A DNA stretch of 64,000 nt from Acidobacteriota bacterium. Lineage in GTDB: Bacteria; Acidobacteriota; Terriglobia; Terriglobales; Acidobacteriaceae. Under the pieces are notes generated by a model. It was not told the DNA's origin and ran no database searches. It worked only from the letters and a program-made list of their open reading frames with translations. The stretch spans positions 1-64,000 of the forward strand of contig JAEYQK010000075.1 in the NCBI GenBank assembly GCA_023410055.1, in the 5' to 3' direction. The position numbers and the translations under genes are program-made. Shown here piece after piece: positions 26,101 through 33,777 of this stretch. Numbering within the stretch: position 1 is the first letter of the stretch; every line of letters starts with the position of its first letter.

Positions 26101-26328
26101 ATTGGCATTATCGGCAGTTGGAAGTCGCGACGCACGACCGCCGTATGGATGATATTGCTCCTGCTGCTGGCAATCGGAACATTGGTTGGTTGCGGTGGAG
26201 GTGGTAATAAGACCACCACCACTCCAACGACCGATCCCGGCACACCTTCGGGAACCTATACATTAACGGTTACAGGAACCTCCGGATCGCTTTCGCATCC
26301 TGTCACGTTGACACTGACTGTCCAATAG
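23200..26328 (+). CDS. secreted sedolisin-like serine protease with Ig-like repeats
   Basis: 1042 residues with a signal peptide (about 1-32). The catalytic domain (about 190-675) has D206 in VGVLADG, E274 in GNEGTAMMEVVHD where subtilisins have the His of HGT, D318/D319 in VVVDDISF and S602 in GTSAAAPHVAG. A Glu-for-His triad plus an Asp near the oxyanion site is the sedolisin (S53-like) arrangement. A PKD/Ig-like domain (~680-760) and two Ig-like repeats (~762-850, 864-940) follow, then two hydrophobic segments (958-974, 982-996) and a Cys-Gly stretch near 998. GGAAAAGGAAAAGGAT precedes the ATG. It is probably exported and cell-attached. Its substrate is unknown. Confidence 0.85.
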   Translation: MHYVNRRLAALWPCCVLLTLSIMSSNGALLGQVAVSQGKSTAGSTNLSALAKHPKLSTPLAQMADVVAKNKSTVSDKSIAQTAEALPEPSRSSVQTGRMSVDSSGAVQVYIYVSDIGAANLAALTSTGATVQLTDKKRNIVQAKVPAASLDSVAGLPFVRSIGLPRYGYANTGSVTTEGDTILKADKVRSQLGVTGKGIRVGVLADGIAGIFATGCTTCDGVAGGPISTLDLPSATGTRNGSGVLTSSTGNIIARSFRTADNDLEAGLSAIGNEGTAMMEVVHDLAPDATFYFANFQTDIEFAEAMTWLSQNTDVVVDDISFFDPPYDGTSAVSANAATQLNTDANPVRTLITSVGNEGLSHYLELYSDSGINAGPLVASKVPGYSGNFHLFQSTTNTSDVCGLGPRTMDPVFLKKGWGLNVTLTWDDPYVSTNDFDLWLLDATGANVVSYSANLQNGGAGGQPPLEFFEYVNSGADALFNLAITSKSGATPKHLNLFIRGADVLALHASALGSGVSCPTSTGEVHNFNTHAGSTPSMGDAGGSPAKVISVGAVPASNPVVIEPYSSQGPTVDGRIKPDLSAVTDVQVSGAGGFTNPFWGTSAAAPHVAGIAALLLQTSPCLASGSTGARLPADARTLLYNTLINNALDLGAAGPDNVFGHGRVDALASASTLVPVASTGGDKTVAATSAAGASVAVDGSGSTDPAGCPLTYSWSGDCGTATGARASLSCPIGTSNVTLTVSNNAGVTTSTATQKITVTALADYSVTATSPNAIVNSGTSASYSISVNPQGGSFGNAVALSCMTNAPSGVCTVSPASVTPGSAPVNATVTITTTGTRAGSYTATVTATSGSLTHTLGLTLAVNDFAITGSTTSATVSKGSTATYNLTVAPASSGGSFASAVALACTGAPSGATCTVNPASVTPGSASTPVTVTVTTAAARAATLDRPQLPGKHSGALPIFAMLGVVGIGIIGSWKSRRTTAVWMILLLLLAIGTLVGCGGGGNKTTTTPTTDPGTPSGTYTLTVTGTSGSLSHPVTLTLTVQ

Positions 26329-26349
26329 ACGAATCACAACCCTCGAACT

Positions 26350-26379
26350 GGCTGGGCATTCGTGCCCAGCCTCTTTTTT
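26350..26379 (+). terminator. Rho-independent terminator
   Basis: A 9-bp stem (GGCTGGGCA, loop TTCG, TGCCCAGCC; 26350-26371) followed by TCTTTTTT, 21 bases after the protease stop. Confidence 0.92.
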
Positions 26380-26418
26380 GTTTTGCTGACAAAACGGGAA
26401 CATACAGGAGTGCTCCCG

Positions 26419-26424
26419 TATAAT
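26419..26424 (+). promoter_or_regulatory. -10 box candidate for trpEG
   Basis: TATAAT at 26419-26424, about 36 bases before the trpE ATG. A short inverted repeat (ACGGGA 26394-26399, TCCCGT 26414-26419) abuts it and could be an operator. No convincing -35 box is seen, and there is no leader peptide or Trp-codon run. Confidence 0.45.
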
Positions 26425-26459
26425 TAGGTATCCCTAAAGAACTGGGCGCGCGCACAATC

Positions 26460-27947
26460 ATGCTGACACCCGACTACAAAGAATTCAGCCGGCTCGCCAA
26501 GGACTCCACGTTAGTTCCCGTGATGAAGTCCGTTCCAGCGGATCTGCTGACACCCGTCTCCGCATTTCTTGCAATTGCTCACGATGAGCCGAACTCGTTT
26601 TTGCTGGAATCTGTCGAAGGCGGAGAGAAGGTCGGCCGCTATACATTCCTTGGAGTTCGGCCTTACATGATCGTCTCCGGGCGTGGCTCGGAAACCGTCA
26701 TTCAGACCGGCAAGAAACAAAGAAAGGCAGACGGCAGCATCTTCGACAATGTGCGCCGGTTGATGCGCCAGCACAAGGTTGCGCATATACCTGGACTCCC
26801 GCCCTTCACTGCGGGTGCTGTTGGATTCTTCGCCTATGATTTCGTGCGTAACATCGAGAGGCTTCCCGAGAACTCACGAGACGATTTAAACTCGCCCGAT
26901 TGCGTGCTGATGTTCTTCAACCGCCTGCTGGCCTTCGATCACGTGCGCCACCAGATCCACATCATTGCCGCTGCTGACGTGACACAGGGCTCAGCGCGCA
27001 CTGCTTATGACGGTGCGCTCAAAGACATTGCAGCAATAGAAAAGAAGCTCGCATCCGGTTTGCGAGTGGCGTCCGAAAAACTTGCGCGAAAACCCAGGCG
27101 GCGCGAAGGCAAGCTAAAGATAACTTCCGCGAGCGGCAAGCGCGAATACATGAACGCCGTCTGCGCTGGGAAGGAATACATCGCCGCCGGAGACATTTTC
27201 CAGGTAGTACTCTCGCAACGACTGGAGTTCGAACCAGGCGTCGAGCCCTTCGACATCTACCGCGCGCTGAGGACCGTTAACCCTTCGCCTTACATGTATT
27301 ACCTGAGCGTGGGCGACACGAAGGTGCTAGGTTCGTCGCCTGAATTGCTCGTTCGTGTGACGGGATCGAAAGTGGAGTATCGCCCCATTGCCGGCACTCG
27401 TCCACGTGGCGCCAACGAGTCCGAAGATCAGCGACTCGAAGCCGAACTTCGCGCCGACGCCAAAGAGTGCGCCGAACACGTGATGTTGGTCGACCTCGGG
27501 CGTAACGATGTCGGACGCGTTAGCGAGTACGGATCGGTGAAGGTTCGTGACCTCATGTTCATCGAGCGTTACTCGCATGTTATGCACATCGTGTCGGCTA
27601 TCGAAGGCAAGCTGCGCAAGGGACTGGACGGCCTCGATGCATTCGCATCGTGCTTCCCGGCAGGAACGCTCACTGGCGCCCCCAAGGTGCGTGCGATGGA
27701 GATCATCGAGGAACTAGAGCCAACGCGAAGAGGAATCTACGGCGGCTCGATCATGTACGCGGATTTCGCCGGCAATCTTGATTCGTGCATTGCGATTCGA
27801 ACGATGCTGATGAAAGGCAAGAAGGCTTACGTTCAGGCGGGCGCTGGAATCGTTGCCGACTCCAATCCGGAACGCGAGCACGAAGAGTGCATGAACAAAG
27901 CCAGAGCTGCGGTGCGCGCCGTTAAATCAGCGCGAGGTGAACTGTGA
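26460..27947 (+). CDS. trpE: anthranilate synthase component I
   Basis: 495 residues, normal length. The chorismate-binding domain carries GDIFQVVLSQRLE, NPSPYMYYLSVGD, PIAGTRPRG, ELRADAKECAEHVMLVDLGRND and the C-terminal CFPAGTLTGAPKVRAMEIIEELEP ... VQAGAGIVADSNPE. It converts chorismate to anthranilate with ammonia from the glutaminase subunit. The stop overlaps the GTG start of trpG (GTGA), giving coupled expression. The rest of the trp pathway is not in this window. Confidence 0.95.
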   Translation: MLTPDYKEFSRLAKDSTLVPVMKSVPADLLTPVSAFLAIAHDEPNSFLLESVEGGEKVGRYTFLGVRPYMIVSGRGSETVIQTGKKQRKADGSIFDNVRRLMRQHKVAHIPGLPPFTAGAVGFFAYDFVRNIERLPENSRDDLNSPDCVLMFFNRLLAFDHVRHQIHIIAAADVTQGSARTAYDGALKDIAAIEKKLASGLRVASEKLARKPRRREGKLKITSASGKREYMNAVCAGKEYIAAGDIFQVVLSQRLEFEPGVEPFDIYRALRTVNPSPYMYYLSVGDTKVLGSSPELLVRVTGSKVEYRPIAGTRPRGANESEDQRLEAELRADAKECAEHVMLVDLGRNDVGRVSEYGSVKVRDLMFIERYSHVMHIVSAIEGKLRKGLDGLDAFASCFPAGTLTGAPKVRAMEIIEELEPTRRGIYGGSIMYADFAGNLDSCIAIRTMLMKGKKAYVQAGAGIVADSNPEREHEECMNKARAAVRAVKSARGEL

Positions 27948-28525
27948 ACAAAGTGTTCGTTCTAGACAACTACGACTCTTTCACGTACAACCTCGTGCAG
28001 TACTTGGGCGAGTTGGGCGCCGAGGTGCGGGTCGCTCGCAATAATCAAACGACCATTGCCGAAATTGAATCGGAAGGACCGTCACACATTCTGATTTCCC
28101 CCGGCCCCTGCACGCCTCAAGATGCAGGAATCAGCATGGACGTAATCCGTCATTTCGCCGGCAAGCTCCCTATTCTCGGTGTGTGTCTCGGCCATCAGGC
28201 CATAGGCGCTGTCTTTGGAGGCAAGGTCATTCGAGCGGCCAATCTCATGCACGGCAAGACGAGCGAAATCGAGCACGATGGCAAAACAATCTTTGCGGGG
28301 GTTGCGTCTCCGTTTACCGCAACGCGCTACCATTCGCTGATCGTCAGCGACAAAGGCCTGCCGGGCGAGCTTGAGGTGTCGGCACGGACAAAAGATGCCG
28401 ATGGCACCGACGTGATCATGGGCCTGAGACACCGGCGCTACCCGATAGAGGGCGTGCAGTTCCATCCTGAGAGCGTGCTTACATCAGAAGGAAAGAAGCT
28501 GGTGCGCAATTTTCTGCAGCTTTAG
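27944..28525 (+). CDS. trpG: anthranilate synthase glutaminase subunit
   Basis: 193 residues from GTG 27944. Class I glutamine amidotransferase motifs are complete: DNYDSFTYNLVQYLGELGA, SPGPCTPQDAG, the nucleophile Cys in GVCLGHQAIG and the His-Glu pair in VQFHPESVLTSEG. It supplies ammonia to TrpE. Proteins of this group may also serve para-aminobenzoate synthesis (PabA), since many bacteria share one subunit; the overlap with trpE favours the tryptophan role. Confidence 0.94.
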   Translation: MNKVFVLDNYDSFTYNLVQYLGELGAEVRVARNNQTTIAEIESEGPSHILISPGPCTPQDAGISMDVIRHFAGKLPILGVCLGHQAIGAVFGGKVIRAANLMHGKTSEIEHDGKTIFAGVASPFTATRYHSLIVSDKGLPGELEVSARTKDADGTDVIMGLRHRRYPIEGVQFHPESVLTSEGKKLVRNFLQL

Positions 28526-28668
28526 GGGCAAACCAGAGCCCGCCGGGCACATCTCATATCCTGTCGTGGGTCCCTCCCCGTTTCGGGACTAGCATTCTGC
28601 AATTGTGGTCTATTCCGCTTGACAGAGTAAGCCGTTGCGAAACATGCTACTCAGCACTGGAGGCACCT

Positions 28669-28986
28669 ATGCCTGGGTTCGATGAGAAGCGGGCCATGAG
28701 GCGCTTTCTGCTACAGCTTCCAATCGAACTGAAATCCAATGGCGGATACTTGCATCTTCAGACACGCAACGTCAGTGCACGCGGCATTTGTTTTCGGACG
28801 AGATCGATAGTAGCCGAAGGCAGCGACATAAGTTTCGTCATGACATTGCCTCCCGAGATAACGCTAACGGAAGCGATTCGTGTGCGTTGTGAGGGCCGCG
28901 TTCTTCGCGTCGATAGGTCGGATTCACCCCCCGAACATTCCGTAGTGGCCGTGATCGAACGATACGAGTTTCTGGGACGCAACTAA
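28669..28986 (+). CDS. small PilZ-domain protein
   Basis: 105 residues from ATG 28669, chosen because GGAGG lies six bases upstream; a TTG at 28603 would add an unrelated head. A single PilZ-like domain: RRFLLQLPIEL (RR at 11-12) and NVSARGICFRT (34-44). The N/DxSxxG motif is present, so cyclic di-GMP binding is plausible. No other domain. It is probably a cytoplasmic adaptor. Confidence 0.78.
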   Translation: MPGFDEKRAMRRFLLQLPIELKSNGGYLHLQTRNVSARGICFRTRSIVAEGSDISFVMTLPPEITLTEAIRVRCEGRVLRVDRSDSPPEHSVVAVIERYEFLGRN

Positions 28987-29040
28987 ACTGGCTTCCCCAT
29001 TCTCCTTACATCATCCGTAGTGTTACCCTGTTCCGTACCC

Positions 29041-30132
29041 ATGTCGAGCAAACTGAAGCACCGCCTGATCGCATCCGCCAGCCTTGCTTTGTTGCTGGCC
29101 TATCCATGCGTAGTTCACGCGCAAGCTCCTATCGGCGATTTGGTCTCGCCTGACGCAACCGTCAAAGGCGCAGTGCAGACCGTCTCTACCGGAACCCGCG
29201 TGATGAGCGGATCGTCTGTAAACGCAGGGACCGGCACTGCGGCGATCCATCTCTTGCGAGGTGGCGAATTGCGTGTCTGTCCGCGCTCTACGGTGTCGCT
29301 GACTGCATCTGCCAGTGGGCGTGATCTGTCCGTAGGCATGGGTACCGGTGGTGTCGAAACGCACTATCGGGTGCTTGCCGGAACCGCTGACACAATCGTC
29401 ACCCCAGATTTCAGAATCTTGCTAGCCGGACCCGGCACATTTGATTACGCGATCAGCTCGGACTCGCGGGGAAATACGTGCGTCAAGTCACTCGGGGACG
29501 CCGGCGCGTCGATGATCGTTTCCGAGATCATGGGCGACGGCACGTACCAAGTTCAGCCGGGAGAACAAGTGTACTTTCGTCGAGGCAGCGTCGCGAATCC
29601 GGGCAAGACGGTCCCTCCGGATTGCGGCTGCCCGCAGCCGATCGCCACGATGAATGCCGCGTCTCAACCCCCGCAGAGCGCTCCTGTGCCGGCTCCAGCT
29701 GTCCCGGCGGTACAGAATCTTGCTCCTGCGCCCAACCCAAATCCTCAACCGACCGCCGAGCCTATGAAGGTTCCGGCCAATTCTCCCGAAGCGGTATTTG
29801 CGGCCTACGGACACTCTGCTCCCTCGGCAGTGACGCCCGGTAGCAAAGAGGAAGAAATTGCGACGAGTTCCCCGGCAAACGGCGAACTGCACGTGCAGGT
29901 GGACGCACCTTTCGTGTTCCGAGGCGACGCACCCGACTCGGTTCCGCCTCCTCCCCAGCTCGCGACGTTGCGCCTGGTTTATCTGCCCAGTCTGATTTCC
30001 GAAACCCAGTACTCTATCGTCGCTCCGCCAACAGCAAGGAAGGAAGCGGCGGCGAAGGGGCAAACGACGAAGCCGTCGTCCAAGGGCTTTTTGGGCCACA
30101 TCAAGTCTTTTTTTGGTTCGATCTTTAAGTAG
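29041..30132 (+). CDS. secreted FecR-like/Pro-rich protein
   Basis: 363 residues from ATG 29041, giving a signal peptide (SKLKHRLIASASLALLLAYPCVVHAQ). The first ~170 residues resemble a FecR-type beta domain (V-x-G-A-V-Q-T-V-S-T-G-T-R-V, HLLRGGELRVCPRSTVSL, VLAGTADTIVTPDFRILL). A CGCPQP site and a long Pro/Ala linker follow, and the C-terminal quarter ends in a basic, aromatic GFLGHIKSFFGSIFK. It is probably periplasmic. No sigma factor or FecA partner is adjacent, so a signalling role is not supported. Function unknown. Confidence 0.65.
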   Translation: MSSKLKHRLIASASLALLLAYPCVVHAQAPIGDLVSPDATVKGAVQTVSTGTRVMSGSSVNAGTGTAAIHLLRGGELRVCPRSTVSLTASASGRDLSVGMGTGGVETHYRVLAGTADTIVTPDFRILLAGPGTFDYAISSDSRGNTCVKSLGDAGASMIVSEIMGDGTYQVQPGEQVYFRRGSVANPGKTVPPDCGCPQPIATMNAASQPPQSAPVPAPAVPAVQNLAPAPNPNPQPTAEPMKVPANSPEAVFAAYGHSAPSAVTPGSKEEEIATSSPANGELHVQVDAPFVFRGDAPDSVPPPPQLATLRLVYLPSLISETQYSIVAPPTARKEAAAKGQTTKPSSKGFLGHIKSFFGSIFK

Positions 30133-30196
30133 TCAGGGGCGTCTAGCGCGTATGGACAGGAACGGGGACAGTGCGTCCCCGCTCCGCAAGGCTCCG

Positions 30197-30799
30197 CTAT
30201 TTCCGCTCTACTTCCTGCGCGTTCTGAACCGTTGAGTTCTGGAAATTCGCAACGATATCGATCCAGAAGAGAACAGGCTTACCATCAACCATTCGCATAT
30301 TGGCGATGAAAACGTCGCTCCCAGCCTCAATCGAGAAAAACGGCTCCTGAATGTCGAAAGGGACAGTTGCGTAGTAGTAGCTGATCTCCCAGGCGTTGGC
30401 CTTCCTGATCCGGGTTGGACTCGCTAGCGTCGGGTACTTCTTGAAGAGCGTGCTCCAGAATTTCTGTCTTTCTTCGTCGGTTACAAAAGTTCGGCCCTCG
30501 GTCGGTTTGGGGGTCGGCACGCCTATAACAGCTACGATCTTTTTGGCGTCGACGAGTCTCTTGTCCGCGATCGGCTGAATCGACTGCCAGAGCATCGGGC
30601 CGCACGTAAGCACGTCGAAAAGCATCTGCTTCGATGCCGCCTTGTCACCCGTTAGCGTCCTTTGAAGCGCGTCGCGAGCGATATTGTTTACGGCTTCGGA
30701 AGCTGGCTTGTAGTTGACGTCGGGCGGAACCTGGGCTTGGTCCTGCGCGAATGCGGCAAACGAAACAAGGCAAAGAAGAACGATATAGACCAGTTTCAT
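30197..30799 (-). CDS. secreted protein of unknown function
   Basis: 200 residues from ATG 30799, which yields a clear signal peptide (MKLVYIVLLCLVSFAAFAQ); 40 further upstream residues in frame are unlikely. The mature part contains KAASKQMLFDVLTCGPMLWQ, FWSTLFKKYPTLASPTRIRKANAWEISYYYATVPFD and VFIANMRMVDGKPVLFWIDIVANFQ. I do not recognise the family. It is presumably periplasmic. A short CGGGGAC/GTCCCCG hairpin (30163-30181) separates it from the convergent FecR-like gene. Confidence 0.65.
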   Translation of the reverse strand: MKLVYIVLLCLVSFAAFAQDQAQVPPDVNYKPASEAVNNIARDALQRTLTGDKAASKQMLFDVLTCGPMLWQSIQPIADKRLVDAKKIVAVIGVPTPKPTEGRTFVTDEERQKFWSTLFKKYPTLASPTRIRKANAWEISYYYATVPFDIQEPFFSIEAGSDVFIANMRMVDGKPVLFWIDIVANFQNSTVQNAQEVERK

Positions 30800-30936
30800 T
30801 GGCGTCCTCTGCGCGAGCTGTGAACGACAGTATGGTAGTAAGGAACGGGGCGGAAAGCAAAGTGAAAAAGGGGTTGGCTGGCAAAAGCCTGCTTTTGTGA
30901 GTACGGCGGACGGCGGCACTCCAAAATTGCGCTACC

Positions 30937-32325
30937 CTAGTAGCCTTCTTCCGGTGGACCGACGTCGCCAGCCCAGTTTTCGAAACGGGTCGATTTCTTC
31001 AGGAACGCGAGCTTTACTGTTCCGGTGGGGCCGTTGCGCTGCTTGGAGATGATCAGTTCGGCGAGGCCTTCCAGCGAGGGATCATCTTTGACATAGACCT
31101 CTTCGCGGAAGATGAACATGACGACGTCAGCGTCCTGCTCGATCGAACCGGATTCGCGTAGGTCCGAGAGTTGCGGACGGTGATCGCCGTTGCCGCGCGT
31201 TTCAGGGGCACGGCTTAGCTGAGACAGGGCGACAACTGGAACTTTCAGTTCTTTGGCCACTAGCTTCAGGCCACGTGAAATGGCTGACACTTCTTGCGTG
31301 CGGTTCTCGTATTTCTTGCCGCTGCCCATCGGGGTTCCCGACATCAGTTGCAGGTAATCGACGATGATCAGGTCCAGTTTGCCCTGTTGATGCTGAAGGC
31401 GACGGGCCTTGGCACGCATCTCGCTTACGTTAATGCCGGGCGTGTCGTCGATGAAGATGGGCGAATCGGCGAGGCGTCCGAGGGCTTGCACCAACTTGGT
31501 GTAGTCCTCGCGAGTGAGGAAGCCGCCGCGCAGTTTGTGGGCGTCCACTTTCGCCTGAGAACAAAGCAGGCGCAGGAGCAGCGATTCGCGCGACATTTCC
31601 AGCGAGAACATGGCAACGACCTTCTTGTCGTTCACGGCCGCGTTCTCGGCGATGTTCATCGCGAGCGACGTCTTACCCATCGATGGACGTGCGGCAAGGA
31701 TAATCAGATCCGAAGCCTGAAGGCCGCTCGTCATCTCATCGAGGTCGGTATAGTGCGTCTCGAGTCCGGTGACACGCTGGCCGCGTTCATAGAGTGCGTC
31801 GATGGAGCCGAACGACTCGCGAACAATCTGCTTGATGCCCACGAAGTCGTTGCCTGAGCGGTTTTCCGAAAGCTGAAAGAGCGCGCCTTCAAGTCCCGCA
31901 AGAACGTCGGTCGCCGGATCGGCCTGATCCATGGCTTGCGCGATGGCGCCATTGGCCGCATTGATCAGTCCGCGAAGCAGCGCTTTGTCGCGAACGATAT
32001 GGACGTAGCTCTCAATGTTCGCCCGGTGCGGCAGTCCGTCCGTCAGCGAAGAAATGTAGGCGATACCGCCGACGGCTTCGACTTCCTTATGACGCGCGAG
32101 TTCCTCGGAGAGCGTAATGATGTCGATCGCGCGGCCTGACTCCTGGAGGTCCATCATGCGCTGGTAAATGCGCCGGTGCGAGTCCAGCGAGAAGTCATCC
32201 GGCTTTAGAAACGAGGCGGCCTGCGTATACGCGAAATTGTCGAGGAGGATAGCGCCCAGGATGGAGCGCTCGGCATCCATCGAAGACGGTAAGCCGCGGT
32301 CGAGACTGTAGTCGGTGGTGGCCAT
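30937..32325 (-). CDS. dnaB: replicative DNA helicase
   Basis: 462 residues, normal length. The N-terminal DnaB domain (PSSMDAERSILGAILLDN) is followed by the RecA-like motor with Walker A in AARPSMGKTS (K218), Walker B in LDLIIVDYLQLMSG and the Arg/Gln motif LSQLSRAPETR. It unwinds DNA at the replication fork and loads from the origin. No intein is present. Upstream and downstream genes are unrelated. Confidence 0.96.
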   Translation of the reverse strand: MATTDYSLDRGLPSSMDAERSILGAILLDNFAYTQAASFLKPDDFSLDSHRRIYQRMMDLQESGRAIDIITLSEELARHKEVEAVGGIAYISSLTDGLPHRANIESYVHIVRDKALLRGLINAANGAIAQAMDQADPATDVLAGLEGALFQLSENRSGNDFVGIKQIVRESFGSIDALYERGQRVTGLETHYTDLDEMTSGLQASDLIILAARPSMGKTSLAMNIAENAAVNDKKVVAMFSLEMSRESLLLRLLCSQAKVDAHKLRGGFLTREDYTKLVQALGRLADSPIFIDDTPGINVSEMRAKARRLQHQQGKLDLIIVDYLQLMSGTPMGSGKKYENRTQEVSAISRGLKLVAKELKVPVVALSQLSRAPETRGNGDHRPQLSDLRESGSIEQDADVVMFIFREEVYVKDDPSLEGLAELIISKQRNGPTGTVKLAFLKKSTRFENWAGDVGPPEEGY

Positions 32326-32483
32326 GAATGTTCGTTTCTATGAGACACGATTGCCGACAAGAGTGCATCCACAATCGCATCTCTGGCTGTGAAGAAATCA
32401 GTTTTCCTGTGGAAAAGTCGGTCTGAAACAGGTGTCCGGCTGAGCGGTGGACGAGACGTTCGCCGTGAGCGCCCTGATCCAAA

Positions 32484-33116
32484 TTACTGTTTTATCTTCT
32501 TCAAATCTACCGCCGCCAGCAGTTCCAAACGATAACCCGTGGTGTTGTGTCTCGGCTGAAACACCAGAACGCGCTTGATATCCGGGCTGTTGGGGAAGCG
32601 CAGAGCGAACTCAGCCTTCGGCTTGTACAGCATGCCTCCAGTCAGGCGACCCCTCCGACCAGCGGTATCCAAGAACATCAGGCGTGGGTCGCGCTGGATG
32701 ACAAGGCCACGGACGCGACCCGATTTCCCAGTGGCAACAAAGAGAAAGGTATCCGAATACATGTGGCCGTCAGCCTGATGGGCGGGAGAATCGGTCAGGA
32801 ACTGACGCGACATCGCAACGAACTTCGGCGAGATCTGGAGACGGCTCGCCTCTGTCGCGGTTATGGGCGAGTTCATCCCCGGGAATGCGTCCCACGACAG
32901 CCTGATCTCTTGTGTCTCTTTGTACGTTGCCGTCTGTTGGACGAAGTCACGGATAGAGTTCACTCCCTTGTCGAAACGGAGGCCGACCGCCTTCAGATGT
33001 TTGTCCGTCAATGAGAACTGGGATTCTCCAGCGCCCTGTACCGGAAGAGCGGATTGGGCGATGGCCGCGATCGCGACAGAAATGATGAAGAAGAACGCAA
33101 ATACACGAGAGAACAT
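32484..33116 (-). CDS. secreted protein of unknown function
   Basis: 210 residues with a signal peptide (MFSRVFAFFFIISVAIAAIAQS). The mature protein has no motif I recognise; segments such as FDKGVNSIRDFVQQTATYKETQEIRLSWDAFPGMNSPITATEASRLQIS and YSDTFLFVATGKSGRVRGLVIQRDPRLMFLD look like an ordered beta-rich domain. It is located upstream of dnaB on the same strand, separated by ~158 bases. Probably periplasmic or lipid-free secreted. Confidence 0.65.
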   Translation of the reverse strand: MFSRVFAFFFIISVAIAAIAQSALPVQGAGESQFSLTDKHLKAVGLRFDKGVNSIRDFVQQTATYKETQEIRLSWDAFPGMNSPITATEASRLQISPKFVAMSRQFLTDSPAHQADGHMYSDTFLFVATGKSGRVRGLVIQRDPRLMFLDTAGRRGRLTGGMLYKPKAEFALRFPNSPDIKRVLVFQPRHNTTGYRLELLAAVDLKKIKQ

Positions 33117-33332
33117 AATTCATTTTAAGACCAGTATCTTTCAGTTCCCATGGTCAACTTGCTCGCCTCACTACCCCCGAGCGCGAACATTCCCGAATCG
33201 GCACTCTAGAATTCCGATGTCGCTCTTCGGCGCACGCCAAATACCGCCTGGAATCGTATTATCCTCGGTCTTGGAGTTTTGGCTCGAAACGGCATTGCTA
33301 ATTCGAACTAATGCGAAATCACAAGGATACTT

Positions 33333-33764
33333 ATGCTCGACCGGGTTGGCAGATTCTTGTTGCAGGCCAGAGAGAAAGGCTGGGAGAGAATAGCGGTCAT
33401 CCTCGGAGTGTTTCTGATATTCGGCTGCGCTGATTTTGCAGTTGAATGGCTTCTGAGTGTAACGCATGTTCCCCTCACCGCGCATGGCGCGATTGACGGA
33501 GCACTTGTCGGGAGCTTTGCCGGCTCTGTAACGTGGATACTGCTGGAAGCAACACGCAAAGAAAGAGCTCGACTAAGAAGGGAGGTAGAGCAAGAGGCGC
33601 AATTCAATCATGAGATCCGAAACGCACTCGAAGTGATCGGTCAGGCTGGGTATTTGAGTTCAGACGTGAACCTGAAAAGCATTGTCTCAGACAGCGTACA
33701 GAGGATCGACTCAATTCTGAAGGAACGCATGCCAACCGACAAACGCAAACGCGATGCATCCTAG
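33333..33764 (+). CDS. small membrane protein with orphan H-box-like segment
   Basis: 143 residues. Two membrane helices (about 20-42 and 52-72) are followed by a basic coiled-coil stretch (ATRKERARLRREVEQEAQ) and FNHEIRNALEVIGQ, with His93, which resembles the H-box of histidine kinases. No ATP-binding domain follows; the protein ends about 50 residues later. It could be a membrane phosphotransfer or dimerisation protein, or the motif may be coincidental. It is convergent with the acyl-CoA synthetase gene, 13 bases from its stop. Confidence 0.6.
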   Translation: MLDRVGRFLLQAREKGWERIAVILGVFLIFGCADFAVEWLLSVTHVPLTAHGAIDGALVGSFAGSVTWILLEATRKERARLRREVEQEAQFNHEIRNALEVIGQAGYLSSDVNLKSIVSDSVQRIDSILKERMPTDKRKRDAS

Positions 33765-33777
33765 TGCGGCCCCGTCC

